Positions 9,315-19,139 of a stretch of DNA of 64,000 nt are shown here, piece after piece. The stretch comes from Chthoniobacterales bacterium (GTDB lineage: Bacteria > Verrucomicrobiota > Verrucomicrobiia > Chthoniobacterales > DASVRZ01), in the NCBI GenBank assembly GCA_039930045.1, contig JBDSQB010000017.1, forward strand, positions 1-64,000. Reading direction: 5' to 3'. The translations under genes were made by a program, and so were the position numbers. Below the pieces are notes generated by a model that saw only the letters and a list, made by a program, of their open reading frames with translations, ran no database searches and was not told where the DNA came from. Within the stretch, counting starts at the first letter, position 1; each line of letters starts with the position of its first letter.

Positions 9315-10112
9315 TTAGTAAGCCCTCGCGGCGGGCGCGGAGAGTATTTGCATGTGCTTGACGTAAGCCTGCAAGGGACCCGCCAGTTCCGTCGGCAAAG
9401 CAAGCGGGCTCGTGGGAGGAGTGCCGTATTGGTAGGTGCGCTTTTCATGCCCAAACTGCACGAAAACGGGAAGCCGGGTTGCGAGATCAATGCAAGCCGT
9501 CGCCGCCACCATTACTTTATCCGCGTGCGGCTGCCCGAAGTCCTTTGCGATCTGGATATCCGCTTGCTCATCGACCTTGGCCCTGACGCTCAGGGGACTG
9601 ACAGTTCCGTTGAAAATGATGCAGTCATTCCCTTGGTATTTGACGATGCCCGAATACGTTTTTTGTGAGAGCCAGTCGAGACCTGCAAAATCAGTAGAGG
9701 CGAAATTGATGGAGAAAATGTCGCCGCCTCCGTAGTCGGAACAGATCGTGGGATTGGAGGTGCCGGGAGCCTGCACAATTCGCGCACCGGAATAGTGCCA
9801 GATCTGACGCCGCTGCCCGTTCGCTTCGACATTTTGCTCAACAATCGTGGTGCCAGTCTTCACTACCGTCGAGACACTCAACACAGGCTCATTCTCCTTT
9901 TTACCGCCTTCGCCGGTTGTAGCGGTTGCGGAAGGTGCCGTCTGCTCAATAACGTGCCCCTTGAATGTAACGGTCCATGTTGAGAAATCGGGAGCCCTCT
10001 TCAGCAAAGGGCCGGAAGGCAAAGGCGGAAGACTGGGCATGGGGGTCGGTGCCTGGCCCATTACGAAAGATGCCCAACCGAAAATAAGCGTGAGAGCGAC
10101 TTTAGTTTTCAT
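9315..10112 (-). CDS. Secreted hypothetical protein, last gene of the Verru_Chthon cassette operon
   Basis: 265 residues with a clear signal peptide (MKTKVALTLIFGWASFVMG, cleavage near AQA) and a Pro-rich start of the mature part. It contains no cysteine pair or lipobox. The start ATG overlaps the stop of cassette protein A as ATGA, so translation is coupled to the operon. No family is recognised. The position as fifth gene suggests an exported partner of the pseudopilin-like proteins, but that is inference from context only. Confidence 0.72.
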   Translation of the reverse strand: MKTKVALTLIFGWASFVMGQAPTPMPSLPPLPSGPLLKRAPDFSTWTVTFKGHVIEQTAPSATATTGEGGKKENEPVLSVSTVVKTGTTIVEQNVEANGQRRQIWHYSGARIVQAPGTSNPTICSDYGGGDIFSINFASTDFAGLDWLSQKTYSGIVKYQGNDCIIFNGTVSPLSVRAKVDEQADIQIAKDFGQPHADKVMVAATACIDLATRLPVFVQFGHEKRTYQYGTPPTSPLALPTELAGPLQAYVKHMQILSAPAARAY

Positions 10113-13100
10113 TCTTTTACCACTTCAATTTGCTTGTCGATGACCTGGCCGGTCAGCCGGTCGATTGCCACGTGAACCCAGTAGCGTTGCTCGCCTTCGA
10201 CGACGAATTTGTCGAGAGCAGTGGCCGATTGCGGATAACGTCCGGTCTGAGCCACCACGTCGATCATCAAGTTCCAGACCCGCGTCTGTCCGACACTCGC
10301 CAAGGCCCGGATCGGAGCCTCTCGGAAACGCTGAACCTGGCTCATGCTCGTTTTCAGCGAGGCATTTGAGATGCTGACGTAAGCGTCGCCAAGCGTTCCA
10401 CCTGATGGAGTCGCAGTAGCGCCGCTAAATCCGATGTAAGATTGCTGTCCATCTTTGTATCCATCGATTCCGGAATTAAACGGCAAATCTATTCCCCACT
10501 TATTGGCGGAATTGCTCGGTTGATACGATGCAATCCCATAGGTGGTTCCCGACGCAGGGACAGCGCTCTTCCATTTACCTATGAGCTCGGAGACATTCTG
10601 AAGCGGGCCGTAGTTGATGGTATCGGCTGTGCGCGCGGTGAGCGCGGTTCCAATGGCTGTGGATAATGTTGGTGCAACCGAGCCAACTGTGGCGTCCGTC
10701 ACCTTCGGATCGTCAACGTAGGCACCGGCGACGATCGCCGCCAGAACGGGAGCTTGGCGTGTGTTGAGATTTACCTTGCCGGCAATGAGGCCATTCGAGT
10801 CGCTTGTTTCATTGATGCAGAACAGATCGAGCAAGGCTGCGTCTCCGCTCTCCGGCGTGAAGAAATCGAGGTTCTTCCAAGGCACATCGCGGAAGACGTA
10901 GCTCAGCTCTGCGACCGTCCGGAAAGGACGGTGGAGCAACAACGGACGGCTTTGGGACTGGGTGAATGGTGTTTTGCTGGCCGGATACACCGACGGAGAG
11001 CCGGAATATCCATTGATGCTCGATGTCGGCAATCCCACGGGAGTAGTCGCGCTGTTGCCGCTGCTGGAGGGCACATAAGCTCCTGTCGCGCGGCGAACCA
11101 CACCGTCTGCGTCGGCATAGTAGCATGGCTGGACGTCCGCCTCGCCGGAGATTGTCTTATAGAAAGGAGCGCTGGGATTATTCTGCGCATACATCCCCGG
11201 AGCGAACATGTAAATGTCCATCACCCGACCACCGTTATTGTCCAGGATTGCAGGGACAGTCCACCCGGCAGAAAAGGAAGGATATGGGATGTCTTTCGTG
11301 CCGAAGGGGAGGCCCAGAAGGGTTTGGTTGTTACCGGGCCGCCCACCTAGAGGCTGGTTGGCTAAATCCAGATTGGCAAAGCCAAAGCCAACGGAGTTAT
11401 CCTGCCGAATAGGATAAGTGATCCCAACAGTCGTCGTTGCCCCGGTTGATTCGAATATCCAACCGGTATCGGCTGGGGCCTTGCCGAACGCCGCGCCGGA
11501 TTTCGCGCCATTAAAAGTATCCATGATTAATCCGAATCGCGCGGTGCGCGGATCGATGGCGGAAGCCCAGCTATAGGCATTCCATCCGTCCGCGCCTTTG
11601 ACTACACAGGAGGAAAATCCTGGGCCGGCGTTTTGATTCCAGTTATTTTGAAAACTGGTCAGCCCACAACTCGTCCGTCCATACTTCATGTCATAAGTAA
11701 TCCACGTGCCACTGCCGGCGGGATACTCATATTGAAGGCGATAAGTAAAATAGACCCGGTTGTCCCCGGTTCCTTGGGCGAGGGCGATATAGCCGGTTGA
11801 GGAGTAAACAGTGGTAGTAGGAGCCGGGGCTGGGAAAGAAAACGCCAGAGGCATTGGTCCCAAAACGAGGGGAGCCAGGTCGGTTCCTTTCGGAATCGAC
11901 GAGCCGGCAAGAGGATTATCGTCGATGGATTTGATATTCGCCGCAGGGTTTGCGCCGCTCAGCGCGCTCACCCGCGTCGCATTTCCGGGGGCAGTGGTAT
12001 CGAAAATAAGCGTCGGCTCGCGATAGAGTGTGCCATTACTGTCGTTGAACGTCACGGCATCATAAATAGCCGTTCCGGGCCCTCCATTGAGTATATCAGC
12101 GCTCTTTCCCACCGCCACGTCGCTGTCTGTTGAATACTTTGCGTTGGGAGGTCCCAATCCATCGCTGCTGACGGCGCTGGCCGTCGTGCTTTTGGAACCT
12201 GCCGCAAAACGACAGATCTGCAGATCACCACTGCCGGGGGGTGACAAGGGATCATTGCTGTCGATGACGACTCTGAATTTTGCCGGGCGAAGGACGCCTG
12301 GCGTGCCATTGGGATCATACGGATTCCACACGCCCGGAACCTGGACGATATAGGCATTTCCGGGCTCGGTAAGCGTCACCAATTGCGCTGTCGGGGCTTG
12401 ATGGGGCGAACCGTCAACAGCCTGGTTGCCGCCCAGTGGGTGTGCCGGAGCCGGTGCCAGCGTTCGGATCACGCCATTGAAAACGTAGTTAAGATAAGGA
12501 AGATCAGTGACCCCTTGGAATTCCCACCCAGTCTTGCCGTCAAAGGAGCGGCCGCTAGCATCGTCGAAAGCAATTCGAATCGGATAACTCGTCGGATTGA
12601 TTTCACTTAGAATGTTGGCCCCAATTTGAATGACATGATAATCCACCGAGCTATCGAAAGCGTAGCGCAGGTTAAGCGGAATTTGCGAACCATTAACATT
12701 ATAGCCATTTGGAACGGAGGAAACGTCGGTTCCCGAAGTCGTAGCTGCTTTACCAAGTGACCCGACAGAAATCCCGGCTTTGAGCAGCTCAAAGAAATTG
12801 GGCTCGCGCCCAGAATCCTGAACATACTTGGTGGAATCCGCAGCCGAAACACTGGCAGGCCTGCCGACGAACTTGATAATGCGATTGGACGCCGCCGTGC
12901 CTCTATGGATGTCGTAAGTCCACCTGCTATTCGTTAAGTCCCAAGTCAGGCCGAAATAATTCTGAATATTTGTAGCGGTGCCTTGCTGGAGATAAGTCCA
13001 GGGAATGCCATTGTTAATAATCGCCTGGATATCCGCATCGCTCTGAGTCCGAGATGCGCTAGGACCTTTGTAAGTGATCCAGGCAAGGCGTTGGAGGGAA

Positions 13101-14392
13101 AAACGTTTTTTGACAAACGGTTCGCCTACGACAGCATTATCTCCAAACCCGGTTGACTTCGACGAGTCGTATCGCTGAAAAGTCGTCGTTGCTCGGACTG
13201 CGGGGAAGCTCGGGTTGATGAGTTTGTCACCGCCGACAGTATTGTTGCCGCCGAGATTTGCAGCAAGGACGACCGGGGCTGTGCTGCTCGGCAACTGCAC
13301 GGGCGAAATATAAGAAGGCTGGTTAATGTCGCGGCTAAAGTGGGTGAGATACTGAAGAGGGGATGAACTCCCCGAAGGGCTAAGAACGCGGCGAAGTGCG
13401 AGAAGTTCTTGCCGACTTGTGATTAGTTGGTCTGTCCGCTCTTTCCAGACTGCGGTATTTACTTTCAAAAAACCTGAGTTGTTCGATAAAACCAAATTGA
13501 AATAGTCCGCTCCCGCTGTTGCTGGAAACGTTGCTGCGGTAAATCCGGAAAATGCCCCACCCATTTTTAAAGAGGCGTAATTTCTCCAACCGACTAAATC
13601 ATTAACAAAGCCGGAAGAGGTGGTCGTGAGTCCGATTTGGGCTAAGTCGGCGTAAGCCAAGGAGGATTTGCTAGCAGCCTGCGTTGTAGAACTTATGGAA
13701 GGGTAGCCAGCGACGTTCAAGTCGAGGAGTCCACCTTCGTCGTAAACCGCATAGGCGTATCGCCCCACCACTTTTGGAAAATCGGTGGTGGTAATCGTTT
13801 TGGGACCTTCTGTAGAAGTAACGAAGACCCAGTCTGGCGGGACAAAAGCTGCTGCCGGAGTAGTGTCAGTAGGAGTTCCGGGAGTTAATTGAGGAATAAG
13901 ATAATGCTTGTTCCAGCGCGCAAAACTAATCTGTCCCTTTTTTGCCACAGTCGTTGCATCCACTGGAGAAGAACTAAGATCCACGGCGCGGCTCTTGATT
14001 CCCGGGCTAGCCATCGTATCTGATTTAACACTTCGACGAACCAAGTTAGGGATTGGATCGACACCTGCAACTAGCGCCGGATTTCCACTCCTTGCAGGCA
14101 GCATGTTTGCCGCCGCAGTGGGGACATAGAGTGGAATGTTTCCTGCGGGTGTGGGGGAAGACCCGGCGACGATCTCTTGCTTGAGATCGCCGATAATGAT
14201 GTCGGCGGCACTTTGGGCAAAGGTATCGGCGTTGCCGCCATTATAGCTGCTGTTGGAAAGCTGGCGGTCGGTCATCGAGCGCGAAAAATAAGCCACGACC
14301 AGCCCTGTGAGCAGGACGATGAAGCAGAGGATGATGACGAGCGCCACGCCTTGCCGCTGACGCTGGGCAGAAGAATGAGAGGAAGCTTTCAT
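10109..14392 (-). CDS. Verru_Chthon cassette protein A
   Basis: Very large envelope protein of 1427 residues. The N-terminal basic patch and single membrane helix (VALVIILCFIVLLTGLVVAYF at about 16-36) are followed by a long extracytoplasmic region rich in Ser, Thr, Gly and Asn. This matches cassette protein A, described from Verrucomicrobium spinosum and Chthoniobacter flavus, which always sits with three prepilin-like genes. I start at the ATG at 14392, which makes an ATGA overlap with cassette gene C; the frame is open further upstream but that part lies inside gene C. Architecture recalls PilX/GspK-type minor pseudopilins. The function is unknown. Confidence 0.85.
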   Translation of the reverse strand: MKASSHSSAQRQRQGVALVIILCFIVLLTGLVVAYFSRSMTDRQLSNSSYNGGNADTFAQSAADIIIGDLKQEIVAGSSPTPAGNIPLYVPTAAANMLPARSGNPALVAGVDPIPNLVRRSVKSDTMASPGIKSRAVDLSSSPVDATTVAKKGQISFARWNKHYLIPQLTPGTPTDTTPAAAFVPPDWVFVTSTEGPKTITTTDFPKVVGRYAYAVYDEGGLLDLNVAGYPSISSTTQAASKSSLAYADLAQIGLTTTSSGFVNDLVGWRNYASLKMGGAFSGFTAATFPATAGADYFNLVLSNNSGFLKVNTAVWKERTDQLITSRQELLALRRVLSPSGSSSPLQYLTHFSRDINQPSYISPVQLPSSTAPVVLAANLGGNNTVGGDKLINPSFPAVRATTTFQRYDSSKSTGFGDNAVVGEPFVKKRFSLQRLAWITYKGPSASRTQSDADIQAIINNGIPWTYLQQGTATNIQNYFGLTWDLTNSRWTYDIHRGTAASNRIIKFVGRPASVSAADSTKYVQDSGREPNFFELLKAGISVGSLGKAATTSGTDVSSVPNGYNVNGSQIPLNLRYAFDSSVDYHVIQIGANILSEINPTSYPIRIAFDDASGRSFDGKTGWEFQGVTDLPYLNYVFNGVIRTLAPAPAHPLGGNQAVDGSPHQAPTAQLVTLTEPGNAYIVQVPGVWNPYDPNGTPGVLRPAKFRVVIDSNDPLSPPGSGDLQICRFAAGSKSTTASAVSSDGLGPPNAKYSTDSDVAVGKSADILNGGPGTAIYDAVTFNDSNGTLYREPTLIFDTTAPGNATRVSALSGANPAANIKSIDDNPLAGSSIPKGTDLAPLVLGPMPLAFSFPAPAPTTTVYSSTGYIALAQGTGDNRVYFTYRLQYEYPAGSGTWITYDMKYGRTSCGLTSFQNNWNQNAGPGFSSCVVKGADGWNAYSWASAIDPRTARFGLIMDTFNGAKSGAAFGKAPADTGWIFESTGATTTVGITYPIRQDNSVGFGFANLDLANQPLGGRPGNNQTLLGLPFGTKDIPYPSFSAGWTVPAILDNNGGRVMDIYMFAPGMYAQNNPSAPFYKTISGEADVQPCYYADADGVVRRATGAYVPSSSGNSATTPVGLPTSSINGYSGSPSVYPASKTPFTQSQSRPLLLHRPFRTVAELSYVFRDVPWKNLDFFTPESGDAALLDLFCINETSDSNGLIAGKVNLNTRQAPVLAAIVAGAYVDDPKVTDATVGSVAPTLSTAIGTALTARTADTINYGPLQNVSELIGKWKSAVPASGTTYGIASYQPSNSANKWGIDLPFNSGIDGYKDGQQSYIGFSGATATPSGGTLGDAYVSISNASLKTSMSQVQRFREAPIRALASVGQTRVWNLMIDVVAQTGRYPQSATALDKFVVEGEQRYWVHVAIDRLTGQVIDKQIEVVKE

Positions 14393-15345
14393 GGATGGGC
14401 GGAGGTGGGGGAATTCAGATAAAAAGTGCGGCCATAAACACGGATGGCAGACGCTGCCACACGGGGAATGGCGCTGGCGTTCACGGCGGCCTGCCATTGG
14501 GCCTCCAATTCACCGGGTTTAAGAGTAGTGGAGAAGTCGTTCATCTGGTCGGCGAGGGTTTTTAATTGGGTATCAGTGACCAGGACGCGGCTTTTTGGGT
14601 CGATCACCGCGATCGCGACACCGATGGCCGCGACATCCTGAAGGCCGTTGATACTTGTGTGACTGGCTCGGGTATCCCAAGGCGTGTCGCTAAGGATGGA
14701 GGCATTGGCTCCCTGGCCTTTTAAGACATAGTAGTATTCGAAGCGAAAGACTTGCGGCCCGATTTGTTCATAGTCTCCTTGTGGATCGTCCGTCATGTTA
14801 GCGGCTTGAGGCCAGGCTGGAGCATAAACGGCAGCTACAGGGCTGGGCGCAGGCGATGGGATTGGCAATGGAGCCGCGAGCGGAATAGGCAGGAAAACGA
14901 CTGGCGTGTCTGTGGCAGAGACTCCATTCCAGACGAGCCCTTTGCCGAGGCGCTCCAGCCGGAAGGAGGTAGTATTTTTTCGGTAAGCCACCAGTGACAC
15001 TGGGCTTGGAGAACCGTTGCTCGGATAGTACCCTGACACCTCACTATAAAAAGCGAGTTGGTCGTCGCTGTTTTTCTGATCATTCGAGGCCGGGCGTCCC
15101 TTTAAATAATAATCAACGTCCGAGCGTTTTACCATGGCTCCAATATCCATGCTCATGCGGTCCAGCAAAGCGCGAGCCGCAGCATCGGTATCCATGTGCT
15201 TGTTGCCCAGGTTAATGACCGTGGTCGTCGCACTAAAGAGTTGCATGATCAAAACCAGCAGGATGGTCAGGACCGACATCGAAACTAAAACCTCCACCAA
15301 GGTGAAGCCCGCGCCTCGGCTGGAGTTAGAGGGGATTCTTTTCAT
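14389..15345 (-). CDS. Verru_Chthon cassette protein C (prepilin-like)
   Basis: 318 residues. A type IV prepilin methylation motif GFTLVEVLVSM follows a 12-residue basic leader ending in Gly, with the hydrophobic helix continuing to about residue 37. The mature region includes DTDAAARALLDRMSMDIG, a PilW/GspJ-like pattern. Cleavage should need a PilD-type peptidase encoded elsewhere. It is coupled to gene B (1 bp gap) and gene A (4 bp overlap). Confidence 0.85.
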   Translation of the reverse strand: MKRIPSNSSRGAGFTLVEVLVSMSVLTILLVLIMQLFSATTTVINLGNKHMDTDAAARALLDRMSMDIGAMVKRSDVDYYLKGRPASNDQKNSDDQLAFYSEVSGYYPSNGSPSPVSLVAYRKNTTSFRLERLGKGLVWNGVSATDTPVVFLPIPLAAPLPIPSPAPSPVAAVYAPAWPQAANMTDDPQGDYEQIGPQVFRFEYYYVLKGQGANASILSDTPWDTRASHTSINGLQDVAAIGVAIAVIDPKSRVLVTDTQLKTLADQMNDFSTTLKPGELEAQWQAAVNASAIPRVAASAIRVYGRTFYLNSPTSAHP

Positions 15346-15346
15346 C

Positions 15347-15838
15347 TCAATTGCGGTCTAACGCGGCAAATGCCTGCACAAATCCATTAGGGTTACCCGT
15401 GGAGGGATCAATCGCGGGTGGCCAGCTTACTTTGATATTGATCCCCGTGGCCGATCTGACTCCTGAGCCTGCAGGAGCTGCTAGAAAATTTAATGTGGTG
15501 CGATATCGACCCAGATTGGCCGAGGCGACTTGCTTGCGATCGCTGTCAAAATACAAGGTTTGGGTCGCAGGCGAGTTGCTGGCCGGAATGGAAATGGAAT
15601 AGAGACTGGATGTGGCCGCAGTGCCTGGAGGAGAAGTCGGCGGAGTGGCGCGCAGATCGGAAACGACTGTGGCTATAATCGCGTTGGCCGAAGTTTGCTC
15701 CACGGCAGATTGATTGCTCTTCAGGGCTACAGGCAACAAACCAAAGATGGCCATCAAGCAGAAGCCGGCAATGCCCACGGCGACAGCGACCTCGACCAGG
15801 GAGAACGCAGAAGTGCGTTGGAAAAATTTGTGGTTCAT
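15347..15838 (-). CDS. Verru_Chthon cassette protein B (prepilin-like)
   Basis: 163 residues. The prepilin signal appears as AFSLVEVAVAVGIAGF at about 11-26, with Ala instead of the usual Gly before Phe, followed by LLPVALKSNQSAVEQT, a GspI/PilV-like stretch. This is the short member of the four-gene cassette. The start overlaps the stop of gene D by 4 bp (ATGA). Confidence 0.85.
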   Translation of the reverse strand: MNHKFFQRTSAFSLVEVAVAVGIAGFCLMAIFGLLPVALKSNQSAVEQTSANAIIATVVSDLRATPPTSPPGTAATSSLYSISIPASNSPATQTLYFDSDRKQVASANLGRYRTTLNFLAAPAGSGVRSATGINIKVSWPPAIDPSTGNPNGFVQAFAALDRN

Positions 15839-16674
15839 CGGCGATAGATCTTCACGTTTCCAGCAATGCCAGTGAATTGAATGGCCACCACGTTTTTACT
15901 GGCAGTGTCCGGTATGATGCCGTGGGTAGGAATGATGCCGATTTCCGCACAACGCTTGGGAGTATAGGTGCTATTGATTTGAGCCTCGCCACGCGGGTTA
16001 AATCGAATCGTTTTGTAGAAGGTATATCCCTGGGAAACAAAGGGACGGCGAGTGACTTCAGTTCCCTCACTGCTGATGCGCGTCTGGCTACTAAACGGAC
16101 CTTGCAAAGTGTTGTTATACGGAAGCGAAGAACGGCTCCCCAAGGCATTAGGATCTTGAGTAGGATCCGGGGCGCCGATATCCACCAGATGAATGTTCTC
16201 GAGTTTAATATTTTTGTTAATTTGATAGAACCTTGTTGGGTCAAGAACAGAAGTTCCACTCACACTATCATTAACAATAGTCGTGCCATCTTTGGAGGCA
16301 ATGGCGGCCATGATGACTCGCCCTTTGCCAGGGTAGGGTGGAGTCGGACTTGGCGTGGCGGGAAGAGCTGAAAGAGCCGTATTGTTCTCTTCGTAAAAGC
16401 CGACCCATGTGTAGGTATTGTTCGCCAAGGCGAAGGCGCGTGCATTCTCAACCAAACCGGAAATATCATAGGCCGCACTGGTCACATCACCAGCTCCCTT
16501 TAATTTGAGAAGGGTTGGACCCGCCAACGCCATGATCAAGATAACGATCGCCAACACAGCGAGCAATTCGACCAGCGTGAATCCAGGAATTTTACGATGG
16601 CAACGATCTGGACTCACCACGCTGCGAAGACAATGCTGCGCCAATCTTGCCTGGGGGACATTTTTCACATCCAA
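15835..16674 (-). CDS. Verru_Chthon cassette protein D (prepilin-like)
   Basis: First gene of the operon; 279 residues if the TTG at 16674 is used. The motif GFTLVELLAVLAIV (about residues 31-44) is a type IV prepilin cleavage and methylation site, and GLVENARAFALANN follows as in GspH-like pseudopilins. A 30-residue leader is long; tandem GTG codons at 16620 and 16617 would give a more usual leader of about 12 residues, so the start is uncertain. The gene is divergent from the GPH transporter. Confidence 0.8.
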   Translation of the reverse strand: MDVKNVPQARLAQHCLRSVVSPDRCHRKIPGFTLVELLAVLAIVILIMALAGPTLLKLKGAGDVTSAAYDISGLVENARAFALANNTYTWVGFYEENNTALSALPATPSPTPPYPGKGRVIMAAIASKDGTTIVNDSVSGTSVLDPTRFYQINKNIKLENIHLVDIGAPDPTQDPNALGSRSSLPYNNTLQGPFSSQTRISSEGTEVTRRPFVSQGYTFYKTIRFNPRGEAQINSTYTPKRCAEIGIIPTHGIIPDTASKNVVAIQFTGIAGNVKIYRR

Positions 16675-16689
16675 AATCTATGTCTTTAC

Positions 16690-16695
16690 ATTATA
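16690..16695 (-). promoter_or_regulatory. Candidate -10 box (TATAAT) of the cassette operon
   Basis: A perfect TATAAT hexamer lies on the minus strand upstream of cassette gene D in the 142-bp divergent gap. No convincing -35 box is found 16-18 bp further up. If used, transcription would start near 16683, only about 9 nt before the TTG at 16674, which again favours the GTG starts near 16620. Confidence 0.35.
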
Positions 16696-16816
16696 GATAC
16701 AAGTCGCAAGTGAATTACCCGGTTAACTCATCTTATGGTGGTTAAAAAGTGTCGCGGCTTCTATACATTTCTCTTAGTTACAGTGATCTCCCCTAACAAC
16801 GTGTCTCCCCTTATCC

Positions 16817-18346
16817 ATGACCGCTAGTTCTTCGACGGCATCGTCCCACCAGCCTTATGTGGCTTCGCGCCAGGAAATTTTCGCTTGGGCCATTGGTGGC
16901 ATCGCGACCAATGTCCTCATCTGCCTCTATGGGCAGGCCATGAATTTCTTCACCGTCGGCTTCGGCTGGAGCGCGGCGGTGGTCGGCACCGCCATGGCGT
17001 TTCCCCGGATCATCGACGCCATCATTGATCCCTTCATGGGGCAGCTTTCCGATAAAACCAACACCCGATGGGGCCGACGCAAGCCCTTTCTCGTTATCGG
17101 CTCCGTCCTCGCCAGCCTCTTCATTTTCGCTCTTTGGTGGGGCGACAGCAGTTGGAGCAAAAACGCCCAGCTCGCCTATCTCGCCATCCTGGGCACCCTC
17201 TTTTACATTTCCTGGGGCGTTTACGCGATGGCTTGGACGGCACTCGGCTATGAGTTGACCGACGACTACAACGAGCGTTCCCGCATCGCCGCGTTCTCCG
17301 GCTATTTCACGACCGGCGTGCTGCTTCTCAACGCCTGGACCTACTGGTTTGCCTTGCGCCCGATTTTCCACCATGGCGTGATCGCCACGATCCGGGATCT
17401 ATTCTCACGAGGAATGGATTTCGCCCATATGAACGGCGTTCTCGCGGCAGCCTTCAAGACCGTCCAGGGCGCGCCAGCCAATGAGGTGAACGGCATCCGC
17501 TGGATCGCCGGCGTCGTCGTTCTGGCCGCCCTCGCCTCCGCCTTTTACACCACGCGAAACTGCACGGAGCGCTTCAAGCAAACAGCCAAACTCAACCACA
17601 CTCCCATCCTCACGGCTCTGGGAGAGACCTTCAAAAACCGGCCGTTCGTCGTCCTGATGCTCTATAAATTGTTCCAGCTTTTCGGGGAACGCGTTTTCCA
17701 AGGTCTCCTCTTCTACATCGGCATCTATTACATCTTCAGCGGCGACAAAAATGCCGCCGGCGCACTCACGGGCAACGCCGGTCTCTACGCCTGCATCCTC
17801 GGCTTCTGCGTGCTCCCGCTCATCCGCCCGATCAGCGTGAAACTCGGCAAACGCGCCGGGCTCATTATTCCATCGCTGATCGCCCTCATGCTGCTGCTCT
17901 GCCAGCCGCTCCTCCTCACGCCCGCGCACCCGTGGCTTTTCCTTGTGCCGCTCCTCATCCTTTCGCCGCTCTCGGTGATCAGCGCCACCATGATGAACGC
18001 CATTGTGCCCGACATCTGCGACCTCGATGAAATGGAGCATGGCGAACGCCGCGAGGGCCTTTTCACCTCCGTGATGGCCTTCATGAACAAACTGGAAATC
18101 TCCCTTTCCGTGCTCATCGTCGGCTGGCTGGTCAACTTCTCCGGAGTCGATCCTAAGACCACCTTCCAGCACCCGGAGGTCTTGCAAAAACTCCTCTGGC
18201 TCGCCATCGGGCCCGGCATTTTCTTCACCTTCTGCGCCCTCGTCATGTCGTGCCTCTTTAAGCTCAACGAGGAATCCATGAACGGCGTCCGCAAGGCTCT
18301 CGAAAACCGCCGCGCCGCCAAAGCCAAAGAAACCGTAATGGCCTGA
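16817..18346 (+). CDS. GPH-family sugar/cation symporter (MFS, MelB-like)
   Basis: Inner-membrane symporter of the glycoside-pentoside-hexuronide:cation family, 509 residues and about twelve hydrophobic segments. Family features are the DAIIDPFMGQLSDKTNTRWGRRKPF loop at about 68-92 (shown in part: DPFMGQLSDKT) and a second-half motif MMNAIVPDICDLDE near 395. It probably imports a glycoside or sugar together with Na+ or H+. The sugar is unknown; no glycosidase is nearby. Divergent from the cassette operon. Confidence 0.9.
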   Translation: MTASSSTASSHQPYVASRQEIFAWAIGGIATNVLICLYGQAMNFFTVGFGWSAAVVGTAMAFPRIIDAIIDPFMGQLSDKTNTRWGRRKPFLVIGSVLASLFIFALWWGDSSWSKNAQLAYLAILGTLFYISWGVYAMAWTALGYELTDDYNERSRIAAFSGYFTTGVLLLNAWTYWFALRPIFHHGVIATIRDLFSRGMDFAHMNGVLAAAFKTVQGAPANEVNGIRWIAGVVVLAALASAFYTTRNCTERFKQTAKLNHTPILTALGETFKNRPFVVLMLYKLFQLFGERVFQGLLFYIGIYYIFSGDKNAAGALTGNAGLYACILGFCVLPLIRPISVKLGKRAGLIIPSLIALMLLLCQPLLLTPAHPWLFLVPLLILSPLSVISATMMNAIVPDICDLDEMEHGERREGLFTSVMAFMNKLEISLSVLIVGWLVNFSGVDPKTTFQHPEVLQKLLWLAIGPGIFFTFCALVMSCLFKLNEESMNGVRKALENRRAAKAKETVMA

Positions 18347-18474
18347 GACACTCCGGGCCAGCGAACCGCCGCCAAATTCGAGTTGCATTCGACTCAGCCG
18401 GGCAGCCCTGCAAAAAAGGATTGCAAACCCCGGTGAGCCCCTTATTTTCTCGCTCGATTTTACCCACTCAATTT

Positions 18475-18708
18475 ATGGCAGACCTAGCGAACAAATACGA
18501 AGACAACGTCACCGGCAAATACTACGTGGACGACCAATGCATCGACTGCGATCTCTGCCGCGAGACCGCACCGGCCAACTTCACCCGCAACGACGACGGC
18601 GGCCATTCCTACGTGCATAAGCAGCCCGAGACTCCCGAGGAGGAGGCGCTCTCCAAGGAAGCCATGGAAGGCTGCCCGGTCGAGGCCATCGGCAACGACG
18701 GCGTCTAA
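18475..18708 (+). CDS. Ferredoxin, single Fe-S cluster
   Basis: 77-residue soluble electron carrier. The cluster motif is CIDCDLC (CxxCxxC) at residues 22-28, with the fourth cysteine in GCPVEAIG near residue 67, and an acidic overall charge. It holds one cluster, like monocluster ferredoxins of the Fer4_15 type. The ATG at 18475 is preferred because residues encoded before it do not belong to the family. A terminator follows directly. Confidence 0.9.
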   Translation: MADLANKYEDNVTGKYYVDDQCIDCDLCRETAPANFTRNDDGGHSYVHKQPETPEEEALSKEAMEGCPVEAIGNDGV

Positions 18709-18730
18709 CTCCCGCTCACATGAAAATTTG

Positions 18731-18767
18731 AAACCCTCATTCCTTCGGGAAATGGGGGTTTTCTTTT
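18731..18767 (+). terminator. Rho-independent terminator after ferredoxin
   Basis: AAACCCTCATTCC, loop TTCG, then GGAAATGGGGGTTT form an imperfect stem, followed by a T-rich tract (TTTTCTTTT). It ends only about 5 bp before the start of the DciA-like gene, so that gene needs its own promoter or read-through. Confidence 0.75.
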
Positions 18768-18771
18768 GCCG

Positions 18772-19131
18772 ATGAATCCGAAATTGCGCGCCGAACTGCT
18801 GGCGGACTTCCGCGGTTATTGGGAACCCAAGAAACGTCCCGACCGCTGCGTCACCGTGGGCAATGTTCTCGGGCCGCTCATGAAAAAACTCGGCCTCGGC
18901 GACCGGCTCGACGAGGCGGAAATCACCCGCACGTGGGGCGAGCTTGTCGGTGATTTCCTTGGAAGTCACTCGAAGCCGCACCGGCTGAAGGACGGCGTGC
19001 TCTGGGTCCGGGTCATCCAGCCGACGCTGCTCTACGAGCTCGACCGCGTCTGGAAACCCGAGGTTTTGCGCAAGCTGAAGGCCAAATACGGACCCAAGAA
19101 AATTAAGGATGTGCGTTTCTGCGCCGGATGA
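18772..19131 (+). CDS. DUF721 / DciA-like protein
   Basis: 119-residue small basic protein. The pattern VLGPLMKKLGLGDRLDEAEITRTW, given here in part (VLGPLMKKLGL), then VGDFLGSHSKPHRLKDGVLWV matches DUF721. In bacteria lacking DnaC/DnaI this family includes DciA, the ancestral loader of the replicative helicase DnaB. The ATG at 18772 is chosen; a TTG two codons upstream is less likely because it overlaps the terminator. Assignment to DciA itself rather than another DUF721 protein is probable but not proven. Confidence 0.8.
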   Translation: MNPKLRAELLADFRGYWEPKKRPDRCVTVGNVLGPLMKKLGLGDRLDEAEITRTWGELVGDFLGSHSKPHRLKDGVLWVRVIQPTLLYELDRVWKPEVLRKLKAKYGPKKIKDVRFCAG

Positions 19132-19139
19132 AATGGAAC

